DNA of 64,000 nt from Streptomyces sp. PR69 (GTDB taxonomy: Bacteria; Actinomycetota; Actinomycetes; Streptomycetales; Streptomycetaceae): NCBI RefSeq assembly GCF_026420845.1, contig NZ_JAOWCB010000018.1, positions 1 to 64,000 of the forward strand, in the 5' to 3' direction. Within the stretch, counting starts at the first letter, position 1, and each line of letters begins with the position of its first letter. Made by a program: the position numbers and the translations under genes. This document shows, piece by piece, positions 23,407-34,736 of this stretch. The notes below the pieces were generated by a model. It had not been told where the DNA came from and searched no databases. It worked only from the letters and a program-made list of their open reading frames with translations.

Positions 23407-23973
23407 CTACAGCACGTCCCCGTCCCGCCAGTCGAAGCAGACCTCCCCCGCCACATCCGGCAGCCCCCGGTTCCCCGCCCCGCGGACATACGTGCTGCCC
23501 GACTCGTCCGGCAGCGGGATGCGGCCCGCGGGGCCGAGGGCGGTGATCGGGCCCTCCCAGAGGCGCCAGCCGCGGGCGCGGTAGAGGAGGGCGCCGGTGT
23601 CGGAGGCGGAGAGGGCGCCGAGGGCGTAGGCGCCGTCGATCACCTGCTCCAGCGCGTCCATCACGCGGTCGCCGTATCCGCGCCGCCGCCGGTCGGCGCG
23701 TACGGCGACGCCCTCGACATAGCCGACCCGCAGCGAGCGGCCGTCGCAGATCGCCCGGCGCTGGATGACACTGCCGTGTGCCACCAGCTCCTCGCCGTCG
23801 TACAGCAGCGCGTGCACTCCGCCGAGCGCATGGTCGAAGTCCTCGTCGCCGAAGTCGCCGTCGAACGCGTCGGTGAGCAGCGTGCGGATCTCCAGCAGCT
23901 CGGCGGGGCTCAGTTCGAAGGTATGGGCGGTGCGCAGGGATTCGCTCAGGCTCGGCTCACTCATGTCCGGCAT
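23407..23973 (-). CDS. AAC(2')-I-like aminoglycoside 2'-N-acetyltransferase
   Basis: The 188-residue GNAT protein closely resembles the mycobacterial AAC(2')-Ic family as I remember it: FDGDFGDEDFDHALGGVHAL (about 38-57), VIQRRAICDGRSLRVGYVEG, the acetyl-CoA loop VRADRRRRGYGDRVMDALE, GALSASDTGALLYRARGW and the terminal CFDWRDGDVL all align. Known members acetylate the 2'-amino group of gentamicin- or tobramycin-type aminoglycosides; in actinobacteria they are often chromosomal and may have another native substrate. The ATG at 23973 has AAGGGGG nine bases upstream. Whether it confers resistance cannot be read from sequence. Confidence 0.85.
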   Translation of the reverse strand: MPDMSEPSLSESLRTAHTFELSPAELLEIRTLLTDAFDGDFGDEDFDHALGGVHALLYDGEELVAHGSVIQRRAICDGRSLRVGYVEGVAVRADRRRRGYGDRVMDALEQVIDGAYALGALSASDTGALLYRARGWRLWEGPITALGPAGRIPLPDESGSTYVRGAGNRGLPDVAGEVCFDWRDGDVL

Positions 23974-24022
23974 TCTCTACGGCCCCCTTGGCCCGGCGTG
24001 GCCCGCGCAGCAGACTTCAGCC

Positions 24023-24778
24023 ATGGCCTCGACATCTGACTCTGTGACCGCCGACAATGCGCACGCCGACCGCACAACCCGCGCGGCCGCGCCTCGCTGG
24101 ACGCCCGTGCACGGCCTGGACTACCGGCCCGTGCCGTACCGCCCGGAGCGGATGAGCGCCGAGGAGTCGCTGCGGCGGGCGGCCGCGCTGCGCGGGCGGA
24201 TGGACGAGCGGCGCACGGTGCGGCAGTTCGCGCCCGATCCGGTGCCCGAGCAGGTCGTGCGGGACGCGATCGCCTGCGCCGCGACCGCGCCCTCCGGGGC
24301 GCACCAGCAGCCGTGGACCTTCGTCCTGGTCAAGGACCCCGGCATCCGGCGGCGTATCCGTGAGGCGGCGGAGCACGAGGAGCGGATCTCGTACGACGGC
24401 AGGCTCGGCGAGGAGTGGCTCGCGGCGCTGCGGCCGCTGGGCACGGACGCGGTGAAGACGCATCTGACGGATGCGCCCGCGCTGATCGTCGTCTTCCAGC
24501 AGCGCTACTGGCTCGGCGAGGACGGCGTCAAGCGCAAGCACTACTACGTGGACGAGTCCGTCGGCATCGCGGTCGGGATGCTGCTGAGCGCGCTGCATCT
24601 GTCGGGGCTCGCGGCGCTGGTGCACACGCCGAGCCCGATGCGGTTCCTCTCCGAGGTGCTTCAGCGTCCGGCGAACGAGAAGGCGTTCGCGGTGATCCCG
24701 GTCGGCTATCCGGCCGCGGACTGCCAGGTCCCCGATCTCGTACGCAAGTCTCTGGACCAGGTGCTCGTGGAGAAGTGA
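24023..24778 (+). CDS. Nitroreductase-family flavoprotein
   Basis: The 251-residue protein has a nitroreductase fold with FMN-binding signatures: RMDERRTVRQFAPDPVPEQV (about 59-78), the ATAPSGAHQQPWTFV phosphate-binding segment and the C-terminal LHLSGLAALVHTPSPM and EKAFAVIPVGYPA. The order and spacing recall the iodotyrosine-dehalogenase/BluB-like branch rather than classical NfsB. The substrate is unknown. The ATG at 24023 follows the acetyltransferase gene divergently; the 49-bp gap must hold both promoters or leaderless starts. An Ala/Thr-rich N-terminal extension of about 25 residues precedes the domain. Confidence 0.86.
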   Translation: MASTSDSVTADNAHADRTTRAAAPRWTPVHGLDYRPVPYRPERMSAEESLRRAAALRGRMDERRTVRQFAPDPVPEQVVRDAIACAATAPSGAHQQPWTFVLVKDPGIRRRIREAAEHEERISYDGRLGEEWLAALRPLGTDAVKTHLTDAPALIVVFQQRYWLGEDGVKRKHYYVDESVGIAVGMLLSALHLSGLAALVHTPSPMRFLSEVLQRPANEKAFAVIPVGYPAADCQVPDLVRKSLDQVLVEK

Positions 24779-24798
24779 GGCGTGCCGCGAGGCGGGGG

Positions 24799-25032
24799 TC
24801 ACCCTCGGTGGTCGAGTCCTCGCGTCAGGTCCTCGACCCACCGCGTGAACTCCTCCCGCTGCTGGGTCCTGCCCCCGCACAACGCCGCCACCTGCGCATC
24901 CGTGAGGCGGTTGGGGCCGTCGAGGCGCAGCAGCCGGGCCAGCTCGTGCAGTGTCGCGGCGAGCCGCCGTGCGTCGTCCGGGGCGATGGTCGACGCCCAG
25001 TGCGTATGGGCGATGGTGATGGAACCAGGCAT
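24799..25032 (-). CDS. Small hypothetical protein
   Basis: The 77-residue product has GGGAGG seven bases before ATG 25032 and good codon bias. It is probably helical (DDARRLAATLHELARLLRLD, then EEFTRWVEDLTRGLD). No family is recognised. It is followed by the nitroreductase stop in the opposite direction and preceded by the pruA terminator. Confidence 0.65.
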   Translation of the reverse strand: MPGSITIAHTHWASTIAPDDARRLAATLHELARLLRLDGPNRLTDAQVAALCGGRTQQREEFTRWVEDLTRGLDHRG

Positions 25033-25093
25033 GCCAGATACCTCCCAAACCTCCCGTTCCGTTCCCCCTGTCGGCCATCTTCCCGCAACACGG

Positions 25094-25128
25094 CCGCCCC
25101 CGTCCGGTTGGGGGCCGGACGGGGGCGG
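25094..25128 (-). terminator. Terminator of pruA
   Basis: A perfect 14-bp stem (25094-25107 with 25115-25128) around TTGGGGG, 45 bp beyond the pruA stop codon. Confidence 0.75.
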
Positions 25129-25173
25129 AGCCTGGCGGGGCCGGAGCCTGCCGCGCGGGGCTGACGGAACGTG

Positions 25174-26805
<1,632 letters not shown>

Positions 26806-26856
26806 GGTTGCCGTATCTCCTTCAATCAGTAGGGCAGTCGGTCGGGCAGTGGGGGA

Positions 26857-27783
26857 TCAGCCGCGGCTGATCAGCGAACGCATGAAGAAGGCGAGGTTCG
26901 CGGGGCGCTCCGCGAGACGGCGCATAAAGTAGCCGTACCAGTCCGTTCCGTATGCGATGTAGACCCGCATACGGTGCCCCTCGGCGGCCAGCCGGTGCTG
27001 CTCCGCCTCGCGGATGCCGTACAGCATCTGGAATTCGTACTCGTCGAGCTTGCGCCCGGCCTGGCGGGCGAGCTCCTGGGTGATCGCGACGATCCGCGGG
27101 TCATGGGACCCGATCATCGGATACCCGCTGCCCTGCATCAGAATCTTCAGACAGCGGATATACGCCTTGTCGACCTCGTGCTTGTCCTGGTACGCGACGG
27201 AGGCGGGCTCCTTGTACGCGCCCTTGACCAGGCGGACGCGCGAGCCCGCGGCGGCCAGCTTGCGGCAGTCGTCCTCGGTGCGGAAGAGGTACGACTGGAC
27301 GACCGCGCCGGTCTGCGGGAAGCGCTCGCGCAGCTCGGCGTGGATGGCGAGGGTCGAGTCGACCGTCGTGTGGTCCTCCATGTCGAGGGTGACCGTGGTG
27401 CCGATCTCGGCGGCAGCCTCGACGACCGGAGTGACGTTCTTCAGGGCCAGGTCATGGCCGCCGGGCAGCGCCTGGCCGAAGGAGGACAGCTTCACCGACA
27501 TCTCGGCGCATTCGGCGAGGCCGAGCGGTTTGACGGCCTCGATCAGCTGGAGGTAGGCGTCGCGGGCGCGCAGCGCCTCCGCGGGGTCGGTGACGTCCTC
27601 GCCGAGGACGTCGAGCGTGACCTCCAGACCGCGGTCGGCCATCGACTCGATGACCGGCAGGGTCTCCTGAACCGTCTCGCCCGCGATGAAACGGTTCACC
27701 ACAGGCTTGGTGACCGGGGCCGCCGAGACGATTCGGCGCATGGCGTCGCTGCGCGACGCGGCGAGGATCACGGGACCCAGCAC
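26857..27783 (-). CDS. putA: Proline dehydrogenase
   Basis: The 308-residue protein is a monofunctional FAD-dependent proline dehydrogenase (proline to P5C). Conserved barrel segments are GLEVTLDVLGEDVTD, AEMSVKLSSFGQAL, TVTLDMEDHTTVDSTLAI, SRVRLVKGAYKEP, GSHDPRIVAITQE, YEFQMLYGIR and VYIAYGTDWYGYFMRRLAER. GTG 27783 was chosen because GGAGG lies five bases upstream and the protein then begins MLGPVILAASRSD; the longer frame would place that binding site inside the gene. A perfect 18-bp palindrome (26855-26872) spans the stop codon. It is transcribed with pruA and diverges from the PucR-type regulator, its probable controller. Confidence 0.93.
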   Translation of the reverse strand: MLGPVILAASRSDAMRRIVSAAPVTKPVVNRFIAGETVQETLPVIESMADRGLEVTLDVLGEDVTDPAEALRARDAYLQLIEAVKPLGLAECAEMSVKLSSFGQALPGGHDLALKNVTPVVEAAAEIGTTVTLDMEDHTTVDSTLAIHAELRERFPQTGAVVQSYLFRTEDDCRKLAAAGSRVRLVKGAYKEPASVAYQDKHEVDKAYIRCLKILMQGSGYPMIGSHDPRIVAITQELARQAGRKLDEYEFQMLYGIREAEQHRLAAEGHRMRVYIAYGTDWYGYFMRRLAERPANLAFFMRSLISRG

Positions 27784-27930
27784 GGGCACCTCCACGGGGA
27801 GTCAAGAGACCTAAGCCGCAACCAGAACAAAACACAACAGAACTGGAACGGCACGAAGAACCACCGTGAAACCTAAGGATCGCTCCGATCCCCCGCCATC
27901 GACAGGTGTCACGCATCCGTGGCCGGGATC

Positions 27931-27946
27931 TCAGACATCTGTCTGA
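27931..27946. promoter_or_regulatory. Palindromic operator candidate in the putA-pucR intergenic region
   Basis: TCAGACA-TC-TGTCTGA is a perfect 7-bp-arm inverted repeat, 22 bp before the pucR start and about 150 bp from putA. It is a good candidate binding site for the PucR-family protein. Confidence 0.55.
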
Positions 27947-27967
27947 AGAGGGTGCGAGAATGTCCGG

Positions 27968-29137
27968 GTGAAGGGCGATTATCAAGAGCTGGTCGATGAG
28001 ATCTCCGCGCTGCTGGCATGCCCGGCGACCCTGGAGAACCGCGACTTCGGGCTGATCGCCTTCGGGGCGCACGACAGCGACGACGACAGCACGATGGACC
28101 CCGTCCGCACCCGCTCCATCCTCACCCGCGGATCGACGCCCGCGGTCCGCGCCTGGTTCGAGGGGTTCGGCATCACCCGTGCGACCGGCCCCGTGCGGAT
28201 TCCGGCCTCGCCGGACGCCGGGGTGTACCGGGACCGGATCTGTCTGCCCGTGCGGCACCGCGGTGTGGTGCTCGGCTATGTCTGGCTGCTGGACACGGAC
28301 CCCGGCCCGACGCCCGCGCAGCTCGCCGCGGCGATGGAGGTCACCGGGCGGATCGGCTCACTGCTCGCGGACGAGGAGCGGGCGGGCGCGGATCTGTCCC
28401 GTGAGCTCCGTGCCGTACTGGGGGCGGAGCGCGGCTGGCAGTACGACATGGCACTGGCCGCGCTGCGCTCCGCGCTGGGCGGCGGGCCGGACGCGGCGGA
28501 CGGACCGCACACGATGGTCTGCGTCGCGCCCTGGCCGTCCGGCGACGCGCCCTCCGCGCGCTCACTGCCGGGGACGGCCGCGCTGTGCACGGTGCCGTGG
28601 CGCGGTGCGGGCGGTGTCGGCGGTCCGGGCGGCGCGGGCGGGAACGCGCTCGCCGTGCTCGTGCGGCTGCGGTCCGCCGACAGCCTCACCCCCGCGCTGA
28701 CCGCCGCGACACGGCTGTCCGGCCAGGCGGCGGCAGCCGGGGTGGCGCGGGCCCGGCGGGGCCTCGCGGAGCTCAACGCGGCCTGGCACGAGGCGGTCTC
28801 CGCGGCCCGCGCGGCACTGGCGCAGCCGCGGCTCGGGCCCATGGCCCAGTGGTCGGCCATCGGCCCGTACCGCCTGCTGACGGCACTGCCCGACGGCAGC
28901 GCCCACGACCCCGCCGTACGGGAGCTCCTCACGCCCTCGCACACGGAACTGGCCCGCACCGCCGAGGTGTTCCTCGACTGCGCGGGCCAGGCGGGGCGGA
29001 CGGCGGCGGCGCTGGGCATCCACCGGCAGACGCTGTACTACCGGCTCTCCCGGATCGAGCAGCTCACCGGGCTTGACCTGGGGGAAGGGGAGGACCGGCT
29101 GCTGCTGCACATGACGCTGAAAGCGGCGCGGCTGTAG
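27968..29137 (+). CDS. PucR-family regulator, probable activator of proline catabolism
   Basis: The 389-residue protein has the C-terminal PucR helix-turn-helix (about 335-385: AGRTAAALGIHRQTLYYRLS then IEQLTGLDL). The N-terminal part carries a sensory region with RDRICLPVRHRGVVLGYVWLL, a GAF-like strand pattern, and the middle is Ala/Gly-rich. PucR-like proteins near putA act as proline-responsive activators in other actinobacteria (PruR type); the divergent position supports that role here. The GTG at 27968 is the first reasonable start but its Shine-Dalgarno is poor. A perfect 16-bp palindrome is just upstream. Confidence 0.85.
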   Translation: MKGDYQELVDEISALLACPATLENRDFGLIAFGAHDSDDDSTMDPVRTRSILTRGSTPAVRAWFEGFGITRATGPVRIPASPDAGVYRDRICLPVRHRGVVLGYVWLLDTDPGPTPAQLAAAMEVTGRIGSLLADEERAGADLSRELRAVLGAERGWQYDMALAALRSALGGGPDAADGPHTMVCVAPWPSGDAPSARSLPGTAALCTVPWRGAGGVGGPGGAGGNALAVLVRLRSADSLTPALTAATRLSGQAAAAGVARARRGLAELNAAWHEAVSAARAALAQPRLGPMAQWSAIGPYRLLTALPDGSAHDPAVRELLTPSHTELARTAEVFLDCAGQAGRTAAALGIHRQTLYYRLSRIEQLTGLDLGEGEDRLLLHMTLKAARL

Positions 29138-29143
29138 TTCCCT

Positions 29144-29236
29144 GGGGCTCCGCCCCAGACCCCGGTCCTCAAGCGCCGGACGGGCTTGTTCAAGCCCCCG
29201 CCGGCGCTTGAGGCGCGGGGTCTGGGGCGGAGCCCC
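29144..29236. terminator. Bidirectional terminator made of the dispersed intergenic repeat
   Basis: A long inverted repeat: GGGGCTCCGCCCCAGACCCCG at 29144-29164 faces CGGGGTCTGGGGCGGAGCCCC at 29216-29236, with inner CCTCAAGCGCCGG / CCGGCGCTTGAGG boxes. It fills the space between the convergent pucR and serA genes and contains two nested hairpins. Confidence 0.75.
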
Positions 29237-29244
29237 GCGGACGG

Positions 29245-30837
29245 TCAGGCCGTGAGGTTGACCGATCGCGCCGACGCCGCGCCGATCTCCTCCGCGATCT
29301 CCGTCAGCACCGGCTGCGGCACCGTGTCGTCCACCGTGAGCACGACCAGCGCCTCGCCGCCCTCCTCCGTACGGGAGACCTGCATGCCGGCGATGTTGAG
29401 GCCGGCCTCGCCGAGGATGCGGCCGACGGTGCCGACGACGCCGGGGCGGTCGTCGTAGCGCAGGACGACCATATGGTCGGCGAGCGCCAGGTCGACGTCG
29501 TAGTCGCCGACGGCGACGATCTTCTGGAGGTGCTTGGGGCCGGCGAGCGTGCCGGAGACCGAGATCTCCTCGCCGCCGGAGAGGGTGCCGCGCACGGTGA
29601 CCACATTGCGGTGGTCGGGGGACTCGCTGCTCGTGGTCAGCCGGACCTCGACGCCGCGCTCCTGGGCGAACAGCGGGGCGTTGACATACGAGACGGTCTC
29701 GTCGACGACGTCCTCGAACACGCCCTTGAGGGCGGACAGCTCCAGCACCTTGACGTCGTGCTGGGTGATCTCGCCGTACACCTCGACGTCGAGCCGGACC
29801 GCGACCTCGCCCGCCAGGGCGGTGAAGATCCGGCCGAGCTTCTCGGCGAGCGGCAGGCCCGGACGGACGTCCTCGGCGATGACGCCGCCCTGGACGTTGA
29901 CCGCGTCCGGCACCAGCTCGCCGGCGAGCGCGAGGCGCACCGAGCGGGCGACGGCGATGCCCGCCTTCTCCTGGGCCTCGTCGGTGGACGCGCCCAGGTG
30001 CGGGGTGCACACGACCTGGTCGAACTGGAACAGCGGGGAGTCGGTGCACGGCTCCTTGGCGTATACGTCCAGGCCCGCGCCGGCGACCCGGCCCTCCTTG
30101 AGCGCGGAGGCCAGCGCCTCCTCGTCGACGATCCCGCCGCGCGCCGCGTTGACGATGCGCACGGTCGGCTTGACCTTGTGCAGTGCCTCGTCGCCGATCA
30201 GACCGAGCGTCTCGGGCGTCTTCGGCAGATGGACGGTGATGAAGTCGGAGACCTGGAGCAGCTCGTCGAGCGAGAGCAGCTTGACGCCCATCTGGGCGGC
30301 GCGCGCGGGCTGCACATAAGGGTCGTAGGCGACGACCTTCATGCCGAAGGCGGACATGCGCTGGGCGACCAGCACGCCGATGCGGCCGAGGCCGACGACG
30401 CCGAGGGTCTTCTCGCTGAGCTCGACGCCGGTGTACTTGGAGCGCTTCCACTCGCCGTTCTTCAGGGCGGTGTTGGCCTGCGGGATGTTGCGGGCGGTGG
30501 CGAGCAGCAGACCGCAGGCGAGTTCGGCGGCGGTGACGATGTTGGACGTCGGCGCGTTGACGACCATGACGCCTGCCTTGGTGGCGGCGGAGACGTCGAC
30601 GTTGTCGAGGCCGACGCCCGCACGGGCGACGACCTTGAGCTTGCGCGCGGCGGCGATCGCCTCGGCGTCGACCTTGGTGGCCGAGCGGATCAGGATCGCG
30701 TCGACATCGGCGATGGCAGGGATGAGCTCCGCGCGGTCCGCGCCGTTGCAGCTCCGGATCTCGAAGTCCGGGCCCAGGGCGTCGACGGTGGCGGGCGACA
30801 GCTCTTCGGCGATGAGTACGACTGGTTTCGAGCTCAC
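29245..30837 (-). CDS. serA: D-3-phosphoglycerate dehydrogenase, long form
   Basis: The 530-residue protein oxidises 3-phosphoglycerate with NAD+ in the first step of serine synthesis. The NAD domain shows GVVGLGRIGVLVAQRM; catalytic Arg, Glu and His lie in NAARGGIVDE, LDVYAKEPC and CTPHLGAST. A long intervening domain follows, then a C-terminal ACT domain (MVVLRYDDRPGVVGTVGRIL) that binds serine; this is the type-1 architecture known from mycobacteria. GTG 30837 was chosen because GAGG lies six bases upstream and the product starts with SSKPVVLIAEELS; GTG 30849 is an alternative. It lies downstream of ilvC but is separated from it by a strong hairpin and about 250 bp. Confidence 0.95.
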   Translation of the reverse strand: MSSKPVVLIAEELSPATVDALGPDFEIRSCNGADRAELIPAIADVDAILIRSATKVDAEAIAAARKLKVVARAGVGLDNVDVSAATKAGVMVVNAPTSNIVTAAELACGLLLATARNIPQANTALKNGEWKRSKYTGVELSEKTLGVVGLGRIGVLVAQRMSAFGMKVVAYDPYVQPARAAQMGVKLLSLDELLQVSDFITVHLPKTPETLGLIGDEALHKVKPTVRIVNAARGGIVDEEALASALKEGRVAGAGLDVYAKEPCTDSPLFQFDQVVCTPHLGASTDEAQEKAGIAVARSVRLALAGELVPDAVNVQGGVIAEDVRPGLPLAEKLGRIFTALAGEVAVRLDVEVYGEITQHDVKVLELSALKGVFEDVVDETVSYVNAPLFAQERGVEVRLTTSSESPDHRNVVTVRGTLSGGEEISVSGTLAGPKHLQKIVAVGDYDVDLALADHMVVLRYDDRPGVVGTVGRILGEAGLNIAGMQVSRTEEGGEALVVLTVDDTVPQPVLTEIAEEIGAASARSVNLTA

Positions 30838-31056
30838 GTGAGTCCTCACATGTCCATTGCGGACGGCCGTCCCGACGGCCGCTGGCGGTGGAGGGGCTAG
30901 CCGCGTGGAAGACGCACGACGCTGTGGGCCTGACGCGTATGTGTTTCAGAAGTGTAGTGGTGCCGCCGGGCGCGTCTTACGCCTCGTCGGCAGGATCACC
31001 CGTCCGGGGATGGACAGGGTGGAGAACTGGTGGAGCAGCGGCCGGGCAGGGGCGGC

Positions 31057-31088
31057 GCGAGGGGCCGGGAGTGCTCCCGGCCCCTCGC
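31057..31088 (-). terminator. Terminator of the ilvBNC operon
   Basis: GCGAGGGGCCGGGAG (31057-31071) and its exact complement at 31074-31088 form a 14-15-bp stem directly beyond the ilvC stop codon. Confidence 0.85.
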
Positions 31089-31095
31089 CCGAGGC

Positions 31096-32097
<1,002 letters not shown>

Positions 32098-32190
32098 TTT
32101 GGGTCTCTCCTTGGAGTGCTGGTGTTGCGTCCCACCGTACGGCGGGTATGCGGGCGGACGTCTTCAGGTCTCGGTATCCGAGAGGGGCGG

Positions 32191-32249
32191 GTTTCCGGGT
32201 TCCGGTTTCCCGGCTCCGTTTTCCGGGTTCGGGGGTTTCCGGGTTCGGG
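32191..32249. repeat. Imperfect TTTCCGGGTTC repeats between ilvN and ilvC
   Basis: Variants of (G)TTTCCGGGTTC(C/G)GG recur four to five times in about 60 bp (near 32191, 32204, 32219 and 32235). The repeats lie inside an operon, where spacing is usually short. Confidence 0.7.
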
Positions 32250-32258
32250 CCGCCGGGG

Positions 32259-32783
32259 CTACGCGCTGCGGTCCAGGGCGCGCAGCGAACGGTCGGTGAT
32301 GGAGCGGGCGCCGCGCCCGATGGCGATGGTCCCGGACTGGACCAGCTCCTTGATGCCGAACTGTTCCAGCATCTTGAGCATCGCCTCGAGCTTGTCACTC
32401 GAACCGGTGGCCTCGATCGTGACGGCCTCCGGGGAGACGTCCACGGTCTTGGCGCGGAAGAGCTGGACGATCTCGATGATCTGGGAGCGGGTCTCGTTGT
32501 CGGCGCGGACCTTCACCAGGACCAGCTCGCGCTGGACCGCGGCGGACGGCTCCAGTTCGACGATCTTAAGGACGTTGACCAGCTTGTTGAGCTGCTTGGT
32601 CACCTGCTCCAGGGGCAGGTCCTCGACATTGACCACGATCGTGATGCGGGAGATGTCGGGGTGCTCGGTGACGCCGACGGCGAGCGAGTCGATGTTGAAG
32701 CCGCGGCGGGAGAACAGCGCGGCGATCCGGGCCAGGATGCCCGGCGTGTTCTCCACCAGGACGGAGAGCGTGTGCTTGGACAT
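32259..32783 (-). CDS. ilvN: Acetolactate synthase small (regulatory) subunit
   Basis: The 174-residue protein has the N-terminal ACT domain (TLSVLVENTPGILARIAALF, with RRGFNIDSLAVG) that binds valine for feedback inhibition, and a C-terminal activation domain (RELVLVKVRADNETRSQIIE, QFGIKELVQSGTIAIGRG). It activates the catalytic subunit encoded by ilvB, 41 bp upstream. Length is that of the standard actinobacterial form. Confidence 0.96.
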   Translation of the reverse strand: MSKHTLSVLVENTPGILARIAALFSRRGFNIDSLAVGVTEHPDISRITIVVNVEDLPLEQVTKQLNKLVNVLKIVELEPSAAVQRELVLVKVRADNETRSQIIEIVQLFRAKTVDVSPEAVTIEATGSSDKLEAMLKMLEQFGIKELVQSGTIAIGRGARSITDRSLRALDRSA

Positions 32784-32824
32784 GTTCGTTGCGTCTCTCT
32801 CAGGCGTGGTCGTCAGTGGCCGGC

Positions 32825-34684
32825 TCAGTCGTCTTCGGCGTCGCCGAAGTCGGGGCGGACTCCGCGGGCGGCCATGACCTCGTCGTTGGAGGTGCCGGCG
32901 GCGACCATCGGCCAGACCTGGGCGTCCTCGTGAACGATGAAGTCGATGACGACCGGGCGGTCGTTGATCGCGTTGGCCTCGGCGATGACCTTGTCCAGGT
33001 CCTCCGGGGACTCACAGCGGATGGCGTGGCAGCCCATGGCCTCGGAGAGCTTGACGAAGTCCGGGACACGGGTGCCGGCGCTGGGCTGGGTGCCGTCGGC
33101 CTCGGGGCCGCTGTGCAGCACGGTGTTGGAGTAACGCTGGTTGTAGAAGAGGGTCTGCCACTGGCGGACCATGCCCAGCGCGCCGTTGTTGATGATCGCG
33201 ACCTTGATCGGGATGTTGTTCAGCGCGCAGGTGACCAGTTCTTGATTGGTCATCTGGAAGCAGCCGTCGCCGTCGATCGCCCAGACGGTGCGGTCCGGCA
33301 TGCCTGCCTTCGCGCCCATCGCGGCCGGGACCGCATAGCCCATCGTGCCCGCGCCGCCGGAGTTCAGCCAGGTGGCCGGCTTCTCGTAGTCGATGAAGTG
33401 GGCGGCCCACATCTGGTGCTGGCCGACGCCCGCCGCGTAGACGGTGCCTTCGGGGGCCAGTTCGCCGATCCGCTGGATGACCTGCTGAGGGGCGAGCGTG
33501 CCGTCGTCCGGCTGGTCGTAGCCGAGCGGGTAGGTCTCGCGCCAGCGGTTGAGGTCCTTCCACCAGGAGCTGTAGTCGCCGGTGCGTCCCTCGCTGTGCT
33601 CGGCCTGCACCGCCTGCACCAGATCGGCGATGACCTCGCGGGCGTCGCCGACGATCGGCACGTCCGCGGCGCGGTTCTTGCCGATCTCAGCCGGGTCGAT
33701 GTCGGCGTGGACGATTTTGGCGTACGGCGCGAAGCTGTCCAGCTTGCCGGTCACCCGGTCGTCGAAACGCGCGCCCAGGGCGACGATCAGATCGGCCTTC
33801 TGCAGGGCGGTGACGGCGGTGACGGAACCGTGCATGCCGGGCATGCCGACATGCAGCGGATGGCTGTCGGGGAACGCGCCCAGCGCCATCAGCGTGGTGG
33901 TGACCGGCGCGCCGGTCAGCTCGGCCAGCACCTTCAGCTCGGCGGTGGCGCCGGCCTTGATGACGCCTCCGCCGACGTACAGGACGGGCCGCTTGGCCTC
34001 GGTGATCAGCCGGGCGGCCTCGCGGATCTGCTTGGCGTGCGGCTTGGTGACCGGGCGGTAGCCGGGCAGGTCCAGCTGCGGCGGCCAGCTGAACGTGGTC
34101 TGCGCCTGGAGGGCGTCCTTGGCGATGTCGACGAGGACGGGGCCGGGCCGGCCCGTCGAGGCGATGTGGAATGCCTGGGCGATGACGCGCGGGATGTCCT
34201 CGGCCTTGGTGACCAGGAAGTTGTGTTTGGTGATCGGCATGGTGATGCCGCAGATGTCCGCCTCCTGGAAGGCGTCCGTGCCGATCGCCTTGGAGGCGAC
34301 CTGGCCGGTGATCGCGACCAGCGGGACGGAGTCCATATGGGCGTCGGCGATCGGGGTGACCAGATTGGTCGCGCCGGGGCCCGAGGTGGCCATGCACACG
34401 CCGACCTTGCCGGTGGCCTGGGCGTATCCGGTGGCCGCATGGCCCGCGCCCTGCTCATGGCGGACCAGGACATGGCGGACTCGGGTGGAGTCCATCATCG
34501 GGTCGTACGCGGGCAGGATCGCGCCGCCGGGGATGCCGAACACGGTGTCGGCGCCCACTTCCTCGAGAGAGCGGATGAGGGACTGCGCACCCGTGACGCG
34601 TTCGACTGCGGCGGGCTGCTGTCCGCCGGTACGGGCCCGCGGCTGCGGATGGTGGGCCCCGGTGGCCTGCTCGGTCATCGTCAT
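32825..34684 (-). CDS. ilvB: Acetolactate synthase large (catalytic) subunit
   Basis: The 619-residue thiamine-diphosphate enzyme makes acetolactate from pyruvate, or acetohydroxybutyrate from pyruvate plus 2-oxobutyrate, the latter supplied by the CimA route. Key segments are GIPGGAILPAYDPM with RHEQGAGHAATGYAQ (the catalytic Glu), the FAD-binding middle domain, and the ThDP motif WAIDGDGCFQMTNQELVTCA...IINNGALGMVRQWQ. The ATG at 34684 is used; an in-frame ATG two codons later is equally possible. The first 28 residues are a polar extension. Expression is probably controlled by attenuation: a leader peptide and terminator lie between 34737 and 34855. Confidence 0.95.
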   Translation of the reverse strand: MTMTEQATGAHHPQPRARTGGQQPAAVERVTGAQSLIRSLEEVGADTVFGIPGGAILPAYDPMMDSTRVRHVLVRHEQGAGHAATGYAQATGKVGVCMATSGPGATNLVTPIADAHMDSVPLVAITGQVASKAIGTDAFQEADICGITMPITKHNFLVTKAEDIPRVIAQAFHIASTGRPGPVLVDIAKDALQAQTTFSWPPQLDLPGYRPVTKPHAKQIREAARLITEAKRPVLYVGGGVIKAGATAELKVLAELTGAPVTTTLMALGAFPDSHPLHVGMPGMHGSVTAVTALQKADLIVALGARFDDRVTGKLDSFAPYAKIVHADIDPAEIGKNRAADVPIVGDAREVIADLVQAVQAEHSEGRTGDYSSWWKDLNRWRETYPLGYDQPDDGTLAPQQVIQRIGELAPEGTVYAAGVGQHQMWAAHFIDYEKPATWLNSGGAGTMGYAVPAAMGAKAGMPDRTVWAIDGDGCFQMTNQELVTCALNNIPIKVAIINNGALGMVRQWQTLFYNQRYSNTVLHSGPEADGTQPSAGTRVPDFVKLSEAMGCHAIRCESPEDLDKVIAEANAINDRPVVIDFIVHEDAQVWPMVAAGTSNDEVMAARGVRPDFGDAEDD

Positions 34685-34736
34685 TCTCTTCTCGAAGCTG
34701 AGGGTTTTGCGGTGGTTTGGGGAGTTCCAGTGCAAC

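Noticed and set aside
26855..26872. Perfect palindrome GATCAGCCGCGGCTGATC across the putA stop codon
   Set aside because: It is made mostly of the last putA codons (Ser-Arg-Gly-stop) and may be coincidence; it is too short for a strong terminator with a proper loop. Kept only as a note in the putA entry.
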